A stretch of DNA of 64,000 nucleotides from Aquatica leii (Eukaryota; Arthropoda; Insecta; Coleoptera; Lampyridae): the NCBI GenBank assembly GCA_035610365.1, contig CM069432.1, positions 3,038,001 through 3,102,000 of the forward strand, given 5' to 3'. The notes under the pieces are model-generated. The model had not been told where the DNA came from, made no database searches, and saw only the letters and a list, made by a program, of their open reading frames with translations. This document shows, in pieces, positions 11,078 to 22,100 of this stretch (position 1 is the stretch's first letter; each line of letters begins with the position of its first letter). Made by a program: the position numbers and the translations under genes.

Positions 11078-11530
11078 TGAAACGTTCGAGAAATTATTTG
11101 CAAATGCAAGAGCCTTCTAGAAGCTGTTATCCATCTTCTAGAAGATATACCGAAAAGTAGGGAACGCTCCAGAAGGATTTCCGTATGTGTATATATACCG
11201 ACGAGATAGATCGTAGGTCAGTTATTGCTGGAATGCGAATGCAGCAGTGTTAAGAAGATTATCAAGTTGAAATAAATAAGTCGTTAGCACGCGTGTGAGA
11301 TAAACCTACCGAGAATAATCGTGTACGTGATTTTTAGTGTAAACAAGAGGCTATCCGAGGACGTTATCTTATCTTCTTGTAAGTGATATAAATTATAGTG
11401 TAAGTGTTTTCATTAAATATTATTAGATTTAATTAGTTCGGTTAATTTAAAAGTGTATATATTTCTAGAATAAGTAAACGTATTTTTAATCGTTTAAATA
11501 AATTAGTTTTTAATAAATAGTTTCGTAACA
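11078..11530 (+). repeat. 5' LTR of gypsy copy 2
   Basis: Begins TGAAACGTTCGAGAAATT and ends TTTCGTAACA. Directly followed by TGGTGTCGGTGTCGGG (11532-11547), a candidate primer-binding site because it opens with TGG. I could not name the tRNA. Confidence 0.85.
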
Positions 11531-11815
11531 GTGGTGTCGGTGTCGGGCTCGCGATTTTTATTAGTGTAAATATCATTAAGTAATCTAATATCGCTCCCGT
11601 AACAAAAACATTGTTTTGCGTAAAGAATTAAAACTTTAGTTCGCGTGTTTATTTATAAAGTGTAAAATAGTGTCTATTAAACTTTTTCTTTTAACAAGTG
11701 CGTGATTGCGATATTAATTAAATTCGTTTCCGTACACTAGTGGATTAATATTAACAAGTGGATTGTTATTAAACGATTATTTAAACGTTATTATATTCGT
11801 GTTATATTTAAATTT

Positions 11816-12352
11816 ATGCCGGTGACGCGTTTGCAAGCAGTTAAAATGGATTCAAAAATACTTGAAATTCTTGAATCGATGAATAGAAGAATGGGCGAAA
11901 ATTCACAGAAAATTGAAGAAAAACTGTCGGAAAATTCTAGAAAAATGAAAGAAAATTCTAGAAGTTTAAAAGAAGAAATACGAGCGAGCATGGAAAATCA
12001 AATAAAGACTATTGAGGAACAAATACAAGTTAGTGTAGGAAATCAAATCAAAATTGCGCAAGAGGAAACCCAAGCAGATATGCTAAATTTAAAAGAAGAA
12101 ATTTGCGAATCTATGAATGAGAAAATGGAAGCAATAGAGGACAAACTAGAAGACAGAATGAAACTGCTTGAAGAAAGAATAAGTCGATTGAATTGTCACG
12201 GCGAAGGAAGCGTTACGAGTGAAGATTTAATAATGGACCATCGAGAAGAAAACACTCACAAGTTCAAAGTTGTACCACCGATTTTTGATGGTAAAGTTCC
12301 ATGGTCAACCTACTACAAGCAGTTTGAAGCCGCAGCTACTGCTAATGGTTAG
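11816..12352 (+). pseudogene. gag N-terminal part, gypsy copy 2
   Basis: 178-residue frame. Residues 10-130 are a long Lys/Glu-rich coiled coil, followed by HKFKVVPPIFDGKVPWSTYYKQFEAA, the start of the gypsy gag core. A TAG replaces the Trp codon expected after ATANG. The frame resumes for about 60 residues (KQKATSLIVSLRGEALGIL) before being cut off near 12600. Confidence 0.75.
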
Positions 12353-12615
12353 AGCAACAAGCAGAAAGCGACGTCTTTGATAGTGTCCTTACGTGGAGAA
12401 GCGCTTGGAATTTTACAAACTGTTCCGGACCATCTGCAAGAAAATTACGAACTCTTAATATCACGATTAGAAATGAGATATGGAGATGCCCATCTTCAAC
12501 AAGTCCAGATACTTTCTTGGAGCAGTTGGCTATTCAAACCTTTGTAGACGGCCTCCGAGACAGCGAAACGCAGCAGACTCTCCGATTAGTTCGACCGAAC
12601 TAAATAATTACGGAT

Positions 12616-13680
12616 ATGGAGAGAGAAGGCGTGATTGAACCTTCAAGTAGCCCATGGGCATCCCCAGTGGTACTTGTAAAAAAGAAGGATGGATCAACGA
12701 GGTTTTGCGTAGACTACAGACAGCTAAACGACGTGACCAAAAAGGACAGCTACCCTTTACCCAGAATTGACGATACGCTAGACACCCTATCAGGATTCCA
12801 GTGGTTTTCTACGTTAGATTTAAAGAGTGGATACTGGCAGGTAGAATTAGAACCCAAGGATCGTGAAAAAACAGCTTTTACGATCGGAACTGGTTTGTGG
12901 CAGTTCACTGTAATGCCCTTCGGACTGTGTAACGCTCCTGCAACGTTCGAGCGTTTGATGGAGACCATCTTGCGCGGATTGTCTTGGAAGACGTGCTTGG
13001 TTTACCTGGACGACGTGATCGTGGTTGGAAGGTCGTTTGAAGAACACTGGAACAACTTGAAGGAAGTGTTCCAGCGATTACGTGGGGCTAACCTCAAACT
13101 GAGCCCAAAGAAAAGCCACGTATTTAAGAAGGAAATGCAATACCTTGGCCACGTCGTATCTAGAAATGGAGTAAGGGCTGACCCAGACAAAATCCGAGCA
13201 GTGCAAGCATGGCCAAGACCAATCGACAAACATCAGGTCTGAAGTTTCCTTGGGTCGTGCACGTATTATAGAAGATTTGTCCCCGGATTTGCCAATATTG
13301 CCAAACCATTGACAAAATTAACCGAAGAAAAAGCAGAATTTAGATGGAATGAAGACTGCGAAAATTCTTTTAATCAACTAAAACAGGCCCTAGTCACTTC
13401 GCCGATTTTGAGTTATCCAAGAGAAGATGGAAAGTTTGTTTTGGATACTGACGCAAGTAATCTGGCCATAGGCGCGGTCCTTTCGCAAGTTCAAGATGGA
13501 CAAGAAAAAGTTATCGCGTATTTTAGCAAGGTTTTGTCCAGGCCAGAAAGGAATTATTGCGTGACTAGGAGGGAGCTGTTAGCAGTCGTTAAGTCCATCG
13601 AACATTTCTACAAGTATTTGTATGGACGAAAATTTTTACTGAGAACAGACCACGCCGCTTTAAAATGGCTTCTGCCGACG
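12616..13680 (+). pseudogene. Reverse transcriptase and RNase H, gypsy copy 2
   Basis: RT motifs in order: [58 protein letters not shown], and the active site LVYLDDV near residue 133. A single in-frame TGA at 13240-13242 interrupts the frame. The same frame continues with YYRRFVPGFANIAKPLTKL and RNase H (VLDTDASNLAIGAVLSQ, RRELLAVVKSIEHF, RTDHAALKWL). The catalytic residues are preserved apart from the stop. Confidence 0.88.
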
Positions 13681-13689
13681 ACCAACCTG

Positions 13690-14660
13690 GGAAGAAGTGA
13701 GTGCTTTGGGCAGAAATATCAAAGCGTACTGGGCGCAGTGGGACTCCTTGATAGTAGAAGACGGTCTTCTTAAGCGATCCCTAGAAAGTGCCGTGGGCAC
13801 GGGAAACAGACTACAGCTGGTAGTGCCAAAGAGCAGGGTGACAGAAGTGTTGAAGCATCTCCACGATGGGACATCAGGAGGACACTTTGGCATTAAGAAG
13901 ACGTTGGGTAAAGTGCGAGAAAGATTCTACTGGATAAACTGCAAAGAGGACGTCATGAAATGATGCCGTAAATGCATAGTCTGCGCATCAGGAAATGGTC
14001 CAGCGAGAAAGCGCAAAGCACCTATGAAACAATACAACGTAGGAAGCCCTTTGGAAAGAGTAGCGATTGACATCGCAGGGCCGTTCCCAGAATCCGATTC
14101 GGGAAATAAATATATCCTGTTTGCCGACTATTAGGAATTAAGAAAACTAGGACAACGCCTCTCGATCCTCAATCTGATGGCATGGATGAACGGATGAATC
14201 GAACAATGGGCAAGTACTTAGCCAAGGTAGTGTCCGAACACCAAAGAGACTGGGATCAGTACTTGCACCTTTTCCTAATGGCATACCGATCATCCGTTCA
14301 CGAAAGCACAGGCCAAACACCATCCTGTGTCGCTGGAGAAGATTACGTCAGCAAGCTGGCCAAGAGACTAGACGAAGTACATGAAGAGATCCGTAAAAAC
14401 AAAAAAATTGCCAGCGACAGGATGAAAACCAGATATGACGTCAAGGCATAAAATGGTGGGTTTCAACCTGGCGATATGGTCTGGTTGTATAACCCTCAAA
14501 GGAGACGTGGTTTGTCGCCGAAGCTGCAAAGGCAATGGGAGGGCCCCTATGAAGTCGTGCAGCCTATTAACGACGTCATATACCGCATCCGAAAACCGCC
14601 CAGAGGCAAGCCAAAAGTGGTCCACGTCGATCGTCTAGCCCCGTTTGCTGGCGTTAACCA
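13690..14660 (+). pseudogene. Integrase remnants, gypsy copy 2
   Basis: An HHCC zinc module (LKHLHDGTSGGHFGIKKTL then CRKCIVC) is followed by a TGA in place of Trp before the first Cys. VAIDIAGPFPESDSG carries the first catalytic Asp. The middle of the core (second Asp) is deleted. The rest is DGMDERMNRTMGKYLAK, LFLMAYRSSVHESTG and the GPY/F module GGFQPGDMVWLYNP after a TAA near 14449. Confidence 0.8.
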
Positions 14661-14724
14661 CAATACGCAAGTCCAAGTCCGAACCAGAGTAATAAGTAGC
14701 AAAACCAGGAATCCAATCGAAGAA

Positions 14725-15449
14725 ATGGAGTTCGAGAAGTTTATGAACTTATACGGAGATTCTGGAAAAGCTATAGGTTCGGAGTTACCACCGAGGAACA
14801 ACAAGACCTGTTCCAGACACAAAAAGATTACGCCATCGCACATTGCGTGAGCGAGGACCTTGACATCTCCAAAGGGGTTGCAGTCGTGTTTAAAAAGAAG
14901 TTTGGGTAGCTAGATGAATTACGAAGACAGCAACCGGCAGTCGGAAAGGTTTTAGGACTACGTGGTGACGGACGCTTCGTTTTCTATCTGGTCACCAAGA
15001 AATACTCACGTGTCAAGCCGTTATACAAAGATCTGTGGCGAACATTATGGAGTCTCAAGAGAGAAATGGAGTTCCATCATGTTAAGAAATTGGCAGTACC
15101 TAAGCTTGGTTGTGGCATAGATCAACTGAATTGGAGGACAGTTCGAAACATGTTGGAGGTCGTCTTCCGAGGAACAGGCATTCAAGTGTCGGTCTGTAGT
15201 TACCAACCGAGGAGAGTATTGGGTCAGAAAAAGTCCATTGACTGTTACTTTTATGGTCAAGGAAGTTGCCGAAATGGAGGAAGCTGCCGCTATCGCCACG
15301 ATCCCTTTTTCCGGTGTCGCATCCAGTATCCTGTTCTGGGACAGAACAGTCCTAAGAAGGGGGCAGTGAAACGTTCGAGAAATTATTTGCAAATGCAAGA
15401 GCCTTCTAGAAGCTGTTATCCATCTTCTAGAAGATATACCGAAAAGTAG
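14725..15449 (+). pseudogene. Macrodomain (TARG1/OARD1-like) + CCCH zinc finger ORF, gypsy copy 2
   Basis: Follows the integrase tail. Starts MEFEKFMNLYGDSGKA, has a 2-base insertion near 14775, then reads IAHCVSEDLDISKGVAVVFKKKFG, a TAG at 14907-14909, LDELRRQQPAVGKVLGLRGDG, FVFYLVTKKYSRVKPLYKDLW, LAVPKLGCGIDQLNWRTV and VVFRGTGIQVSVCSY. This is a nearly complete macrodomain of the TARG1 type. In the human enzyme Lys84 (ITKK) and Asp125 (GCGLD) are catalytic, and both equivalents are present. A CCCH finger CYFYGQGSCRNGGSCRYRH and a basic tail follow, ending inside the 3' LTR at 15449. It occupies the position where env lies in errantiviruses. The function for the element is unknown. Confidence 0.78.
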
Positions 15450-15798
15450 GGAACGCTCCAGAAGGATTTCCGTATGTGTATATATACCGACGAGATAGAT
15501 CGTAGGTCAGTTATTGCTGAAATGCGAATACAACAGTGTTAAGAAGATTATCAAGTTCAAATAAATAAGTCGTTAGCACGCGTGTGAGATAAACCTACCG
15601 AGAATAATCGTGTACGTGATTTTTAGTGTGTAAAGCTATCCGCGGACTTTATCTTATCTTAATTAGTGTAAGTGTTTTTATTAAATATTATTAGATTTAA
15701 TTACTTCGGTTAATTTAAAAGTGTATATATTTCTAGAATAAGTAAACGTATTTTTAATCGTTGAAATAAATTAGTTTTTAATAAATAGTTTCGTAACA
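15367..15798 (+). repeat. 3' LTR of gypsy copy 2
   Basis: Same ends as the 5' LTR but about 20 bases shorter because of a small deletion near 15640. Preceded by a purine-rich AAGGGGGCAG (15356-15366), the likely polypurine tract. Confidence 0.85.
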
Positions 15799-16015
15799 AT
15801 ATTTAATAAAAACACTTACACTAATTTATATAGCACTATCACTGACACGAAAGATGAAAGTCCGCGGATAACTTCAGTTTAACACTTATTTACATTAAAG
15901 TCACGCTCGAATTTAATTCGTCGTATTTATCTCAACACGCGTTAATCACTTATTTATTTAAACTTGAATAATTTTAACACTGCCGATTTCGAATTGCTAA
16001 AAATAACTGACCTAT
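15799..16015 (-). repeat. Inverted partial gypsy LTR
   Basis: The reverse complement resembles the interior of the gypsy LTRs, especially copy 1 at 2893-3060 (ATATTTAATAAA-ACACTTACACT, CGCGTTAAT, AACACTGCCG). It abuts the 3' LTR of copy 2 in opposite orientation. Confidence 0.55.
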
Positions 16016-16053
16016 ATTTCATTTGTGTCGCTTTTATATAATTTGGCTATCTG

Positions 16054-16607
16054 TCGGGAGTTCAATCGTCGAACGTTTTAACAGAACTTTAAAAGGACGA
16101 ATGTGGTTGGTATTTAGCATGCAGGGAAACTATCGTTGGCTAGAACTGCTGCCTAAACTACTTCGACAATACAACAGTACTATTCATAGAACCATCGGTG
16201 TGAAACCCAACGCCGTTAACAAAAGAAATGCTTATCATCTTTTAAAAACTATATATAATTTTATAAAAATTGCGGATCCTACTATGCCTAAATTGAAAGA
16301 AGGTGATCACGTCCGCGTTGGCAAGATTAGACATGCTTTTACAAAAGGTTGCACACTTAATTGGTCAAACGAAACTTTTCGTCTTTCGAAAGTTCAAAAT
16401 TCTAATCCCAGAACATACATACTGAAAGATTCTATGGGAGACGTTATTCTAGGTGGATTTTACAAAAAAGAATTACAACGAGTCAAACACCCAGATGTTT
16501 ATTTGGTAGAAAAAATACTTCGACGAAAAGGAAAAAGAGTCTATGTTAAATGGTTGAGAATGGATTCTAAGCATAATTCTTGGATATCAAATAACAATGT
16601 TAAGTAG
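16054..16607 (+). pseudogene. Polinton/Maverick integrase, 5'-truncated
   Basis: Frame reads SSIVERFNRTLKGRMW, then LLPKLLRQYNSTIHRTIGVKPNAVN, the catalytic-Glu end of a retroviral-type integrase core. KEGDHVRVGKIRHAFTKGCTLNWSNETFRLSKV and a chromodomain-like C-terminus (YLVEKILRRKGKRVYVKWL...HNSWI) follow, typical of Polinton integrases. The first part of the core is absent. It lies tail-to-tail with a Polinton polymerase fragment. Confidence 0.75.
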
Positions 16608-16820
16608 TAGTTTAATATTTATTTACAGATGTATTATTTTTAATATATGACCATTATCGACAACAACAGTCTTCGATATCAAAAATAGACAACTCTTCGA
16701 TTTCGAGTTTCCTTAGCCATCTAAAGTTTCCGGTTGGTAATTTACGACGCATCGCGTGCCCATATAAATTTATAGCGTCTAAGTACAGTATGTAAGATAT
16801 AAGCTATAGCCATACGTTTG

Positions 16821-18130
16821 CTACACATACTCACCCCCACGCACACACTTTTTGAAAACATGCAACATATTGATATAGGTTAGCAAGTTTAGCTTAACAC
16901 CAGTCATTCGTAATAAAGCGTCCCAACCAAACCCTGGAGCCGTAAAGTAATGACAAGGATCTAACGTATAGTATTGAAGACATATTGTACGAACATTTTC
17001 AAAAATAGCTGCAAACATCAATACGTCCGACAGTACATACACGTCACTATAATCACCTATTGTTTTACACTTAAAAATGTTCCATGCTAATTTGACTCGT
17101 GCATAATTTTCTTCCGAAACGTGTTCGTCGTACAATGTGTCGTAGAAGTCTTTGCTATCGGGTAATTTTGTAACGTCAAGTTTTTCAAATGCATCTACAT
17201 AGGAATACGGAAATACTCCTTTCTGACGGACTAAATGAAATTTGCAATCTACGGAAAAATATTTTCTAGTTTCTATACATTGATTGTCTTGTAGATACGA
17301 ACCAAGTTTTCTAACGAGGAAGCCATAAATCTAAACGAATCTACAAATCTTAGCTTTATAAATAGCTTCTGCTTTTTTCCATTAAACTTTTCTTTGTTCT
17401 GAGCAATTACGTCTACTTCTTCTTTTTTAAAAGCAATCTCCTTTACAAACATGTGACTGTCGTAGTTAGAGAGATTGTAAAAAAAATTGGTACAAATCTT
17501 GGGATTTTGTAATTTATATAATACACCGAATGAACTGGCCCACGATATAAACCAGTAGGATGAAGTGGTCGTATACTTTCTCTCCTCCATGATGCACACT
17601 TTTTCGTAAGTATGACAATAATCACCGTTGATGTGTGACAATTATTCCGAATCGGTTAAAGGAGTCATTACTTTCTTGTTTGACAAATAATGTTTATAAA
17701 TTCCGATGATGTAATTTTCGAGCCTATTCATAAATGCTTTAGCAGCATCTTTTCCACGAAACGTTTCTGATTTTGACAAAGAATCGTAACTGCATTTAAT
17801 ATAATAAGCGAACGAGTACGGTTTGTGTTCGTAACATCGTACTGTGTACGACGAATTATTCTCCATGTTTTTCTATATAATTGGGCTTCAAAATCGGCAT
17901 ACACTACAAACGGTAACTTCATCTGTTTTTCAAAATTTTTCTCTCTCACTGTCCATCCGTATTTATTGATTTTTGTCATTGTCGTTGGCAGAGTCACTTT
18001 CGCTTTGTTGCAATCGTAATTTTGATGCCGAATAAGATTTGTTTCGTTCGAAAAATGCACTAAACATCCTTCACAAATATATTTTTTATGTCCGTTACGG
18101 GATGCTTGCGATGAAATTAAACAATTGCAT
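16821..18130 (-). pseudogene. Polinton protein-primed DNA polymerase B fragments
   Basis: Minus-strand pieces in several frames. KYICEGCLVHFSNETNLIRHQNYDC is a C2H2-like finger. KLPFVVYADFEA is the exonuclease motif of family B polymerases. NFFYNLSNYDSHMFVKE fits the next exonuclease motif. ENYARVKLAWNIFKCKTIGDYSDVYVLSDVLMFAAIFENVR and TAPGFGWDALLRMTGVKL match the Polinton-type polymerase. Stops and frameshifts separate them and the palm domain is missing. Confidence 0.75.
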
Positions 18131-18660
18131 TTCTAAATACCTCCTGTAACAATTACAATTGTGTGTATTTGTGTGAAACACGTCACCTAAAATCAATTAT
18201 ATTTCTAATTACCTCCTGCAACAATTACCATTGTGCAGACATTACCCTTATTCGACATCGTTAGATGCGAACTATGCGTGCAACAGACACCTTGAAATTA
18301 ATTGCATTTCTAATTACCTCCTCCAACAATAATAATTGTGCGGACGTTACTCCACATTCTTAGAACCTCAGTCACAGCAATGCAACCTTCACACCTACTT
18401 GCCGATTCTCCAACCTCCTCCTGAAACAACATTAAGGTCGCAGCGACCTTCGTTGTTTTAGCAGGAGGTTGGAGAATTGGCAAATACCTACTACTATAGC
18501 TATTTACAATCACAGGTTTATTACATATCCATATACTTTAGTGGTGACAGAATCCGGAATGCCAACAGACTTCTTATAATTCAGTACGGAATTAAACATT
18601 ATACATCCGGCGATGCCGAATTTGGCTGATTCCTGTCACCACCATTTTCAACTGCTTTAC
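18131..18660. repeat. Repeat and hairpin-rich stretch
   Basis: Three diverged copies of a unit beginning CATTTCTAATTACCTCCT-CAACAAT at 18128, 18201 and 18303. Next comes an inverted repeat (arms about 18400-18433 and 18450-18482, matching GCCGATTCTCCAACCTCCTC against its complement). A further inverted repeat around 18540-18570 and 18620-18650 is built on GGTGACAGAATC. No coding frame. Possibly the end of the Polinton fragment or a separate fold-back element. Confidence 0.5.
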
Positions 18661-18835
18661 AAATTTCACAAGTACGACACGTGAAATAACTTGAAAACAA
18701 AAAAGCAACAAAATAATAGCAAGAATCGTAATTTCTTCAGGACAGGAGAATAGGTAAAGATAAAGCGGTTTTTAGAGCGTCCCGCAAAATCGAAAGCAAA
18801 CACAATTAAAGAAAATCGTTAAATATAAAGGTCTA

Positions 18836-18841
18836 TTTATT
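18836..18841 (-). terminator. CENP-C: Candidate poly(A) signal of CENP-C
   Basis: AATAAA on the minus strand, about 270 bases downstream of the CENP-C stop codon at 19108. It is the first clear signal in the 3' flank. Confidence 0.45.
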
Positions 18842-19107
18842 ATTAATAAAAATTACTTATAAAACTACACGTTGTTAAATTTATTTACCTTTGTACATAT
18901 ATTCTGGGACGTAGTTTTTTAGAAATCCCTTCGGTGAATTCTTTTTGTCCCCTTGTTAATTCCTTCAGAAGTTTTTTTTTAATATTTGTAGGCCACGAAG
19001 AAAAAAACATTCGCATTAACAATAATTAAAATTACATTCATAAAACAGTTCATAAAATCAACTAATTACAATATACAGTAAAACCAGACGTTAATAAATA
19101 AAATCTA

Positions 19108-19181
19108 TCATTTAGCCATTTTTGCAAAATACAATACCAGAGTTTCTGAATCACTCAAATTCTTAATTCTATATGCCGAAC
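19108..19181 (-). CDS. CENP-C: CENP-C exon 15, cupin end and stop
   Basis: Encodes SAYRIKNLSDSETLVLYFAK then MAK and TGA at 19108-19110. It matches the last strand of the family (YNIKNLRNEESVLLFTQ in human). Confidence 0.88.
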
Positions 19182-22100
19182 CTAAAAGCTCAGAATAAGT
19201 AAATTAAAAATAATTAAGTAGTATATACCTAATGGTACATAAAACGATTGCTCAGGATTCATCTCTACTGAAACCAATTGTTGTGATACTAAAGCTCTTC
19301 CTTTTTCAATTTTAAATAACTAAAATAAATTTTGTTAATTCGCTCGTAATATTAACCCTTTGCGGTCGTATGACGCAGAGACATCGTTGTAATTGCTGCA
19401 AACTACATATATTCAAACGTATAGAAGTTTCAAGATCATTCGAGGCGATTATTGGACGGGATAGAATGTTCTCGAAGCAGATAACATGAGAATATATAAA
19501 TAATGACATCTAACGGCCAAAAAGGACAGTTGCCCTTTACCGAGAATTAACGATACTTTAGACACCCTCAGTCTTTTCCAGGTTGGATTTAAAGACTAGA
19601 TACTGACAGGTAGAATTAGTTTATCTAGACGACGTTTGTGATTGGAAGGTCGTTTGAAGAACATTTGAACAAGTTCCTCAGATTGTGCACCTACGATAGA
19701 CGATTAGTACCCGGATTTGCCAATATTGCCAAACCTTTGACCAAATTGTCTGAAGAAAGAGCAGAATTTAGTTGAAATTAAATTCGATAAATTTATGGTG
19801 GTCCTGGAAAGGCTAGGTTTAGAGTTACATTCGCTACTTTTATGCTCAAGAAAGTTGCCGAAAAGGAGAGCCGCCGCTATCGCCACGACCCTTTCTATCG
19901 GTGCCGCGTCGAGTGGCAGTGAAACGCATAGAAGCTTCGAGATCATTCCAGGTGATTATCCGAAGGTATAGATATGAGAAAACTAAGCTTTTGTAATGTA
20001 CATACGCCATACGACGACAATAGGTTAAAAAAAACCCCAACTTACTATAACATGTTTGCTTGGTATTTGTGATTTCTCTTGACTAGGTCCAAATATTACG
20101 AAACCGCACGAGACATTGTTGATATGAGATCTCAAGTTTGTCAAACTATACAGCACATTAACAGATTGAGTGTCACCTACACTGGGTATATCAGAGTACC
20201 ACTCTATAATTTAAAAAAAAGTATATATTATCAAGTAAGTATGTATACAATGATTACCTAACATAACTGAACTATTATCAACGACAGTTTGTATAACTTT
20301 TTTTCTCTTAGCCTCTGGGTTTAAATGTTCAAATGTTTGAACTCCTGATTTGTTTTTTCCTGCAGGAATCCTTGTAGATTTAGATTCCATTAAATTGTAG
20401 GTGCAATCGTCACGAGTTAAAGTTTTATCTATCGGAAGAATGTGTAAAACAGTTTCGATAAAATAAGGTCTAAAAAGGTTTACCTTGATTATCAATATTG
20501 TCTACTGCTTCATCAGAAACCAGTGACAAAGGTAAATATGTGTCATTTGGTTCATGAATTGTAGAAATAGAAGTTGTTTGAAGATTTGATGTGTCTGCTC
20601 GTACTTTAGGTTTCCTCATTGCTCTTCCTTTGGGTTTTTTAAAACACTCCTCCTTGTTTGATTCTTTTTTATAAAAATAAAAAATCGTAATTAAAACGCA
20701 TTTGCAAAGAAACAGAAACGGTTTATAAAATAGTTATGTATTACAAGAGCGCTATGGTTTAATCATATTTTTTCACGCATAATTTTATAGGAATCTTCAA
20801 GTATGAGACGTTACCGATTTTATATACCCACAGTTTCACTTCAACAAAAAACTTAGATTGCTAGACGGATTGTTTTGATGACTATAAAATGATATAAGAT
20901 GCGACGAAGCAAACTAAACCGGTCTGAAGTTACCCATAAATTCAGCCATAAAAATTGCACCTCAATTTAGTTCACCTTGTACTAGATTTTAAAAATGAGT
21001 GCGCAGTTTAATTTTTATGCAAATTTGCAAACATACAGAACAGATGATGTATAACATATCAGAAAATAAAAATCTAACTTTTTTTAGGTACCAAGTCATT
21101 TATTTTTAACGACAGATGTCGCCGTTTAGGGCCCGCGCCTACCAAGGTTAACCTTGTACTCGATTTTAAGTATGAGTGCGCGGTCTGTAGTAGCTTGGCA
21201 GTAAATTTAATAGTGGATTAGTATTGATTATTCGTGTAGCGTGTAGTAGTTGTTCCTTTCTACGAAGCTTTAGACCTTTACCTTGTTACAAGCTTTTATT
21301 CACAATGGAGAAGGAACGGTACTGGCGCCCAACGTGGGGCGCCAGTACCGTTCCTTCTCCATTGTCCTATGATACCTTAGTCCTTTTCCTGAGGGGTTTC
21401 CTGGGGATTTATATTCAGAGTTGGATTGGTATTCAGGGGCTGGGGTTTCAAAGGATTTTAGGGCGTTGTCCTTGACCGTGGTCTAAACTTCTTTCTTTCC
21501 TATACTTCTTCTTTTTCTCTTGGTTTGCTGAGTACTGTCGATCAGTAAGGTCTATGGGACTGCGTTGCTTTCCTGCTTTTTAGCGTAACGACTGTTGTCG
21601 ATTTTCAACGAGTACCTGTTTTGATGCTTCTCTTCTGTCGGTTAAGTTTTTGGGTTCTTTGAAGTATCATTCCGCTTCATGCGACTTTTGGACACATCTG
21701 GTTGGTGATGCTTAGTAAACTGGGAAAACTTCTTTCATCTACGTTTCTTCTTGGGTTGGGTGTTATTGTGTTTTGGGGTTGGTTTTGGATTTTAGGGTTC
21801 TATCCTTGGCGTATGCCTAAATTTCTGTCTTCATTTTAGCTTTTGTTTTCGTTATTGTCGCTCCACGCTCCCTTTTTGCTGGGGGGGAATTCTGTTACGG
21901 ACGAAATTTTCTTTACGTACGCCCATGTATTTCGACTAGGTTCGTGTTTTGAAGGTGATTGAGTGAGGACGTGTTTGATAGTTTAATAGTAGTACGGAGT
22001 TTGGTGTAATTTAAGGTGATTTACAGCAATTAATTTACGTGTGCGTGTTGACGAATGTGAAGGTGGCTCAGATAACGTATGCGAAGGCGAGCGGATATCG

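Larger units (their letters stand above)
11078..15798 (+). mobile_element. Ty3/gypsy retrotransposon copy 2 with both LTRs
   Basis: LTRs at 11078-11530 and 15367-15798, in direct orientation with TG...CA ends and nearly identical over most of their length. The flanks read ATAT on both sides (11074-11077 and 15799-15802), a possible 4-base target duplication, though ATAT is low complexity. Inside in order: a coiled-coil gag N-terminus, RT, RNase H, integrase pieces, and a macrodomain/CCCH frame overlapping the 3' LTR. Protease, most of gag and parts of integrase are deleted, so the copy is defective. It sits about 360 bases downstream of the Bdp1 stop. Confidence 0.88.

Noticed and set aside
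11074-15802. ATAT flanks of gypsy copy 2 as a definite target duplication
   Set aside because: The sequence is only four bases of alternating AT beside a T-rich tract, and the right flank is another LTR fragment. I kept it as possible only.
20429-20483. A 14-base intron (GTAAACCTTTTTAG) between CENP-C exons 11 and 12
   Set aside because: Too short for insect splicing and gives the wrong frame. The acceptor at GATAG gives a 55-base intron and restores the frame.
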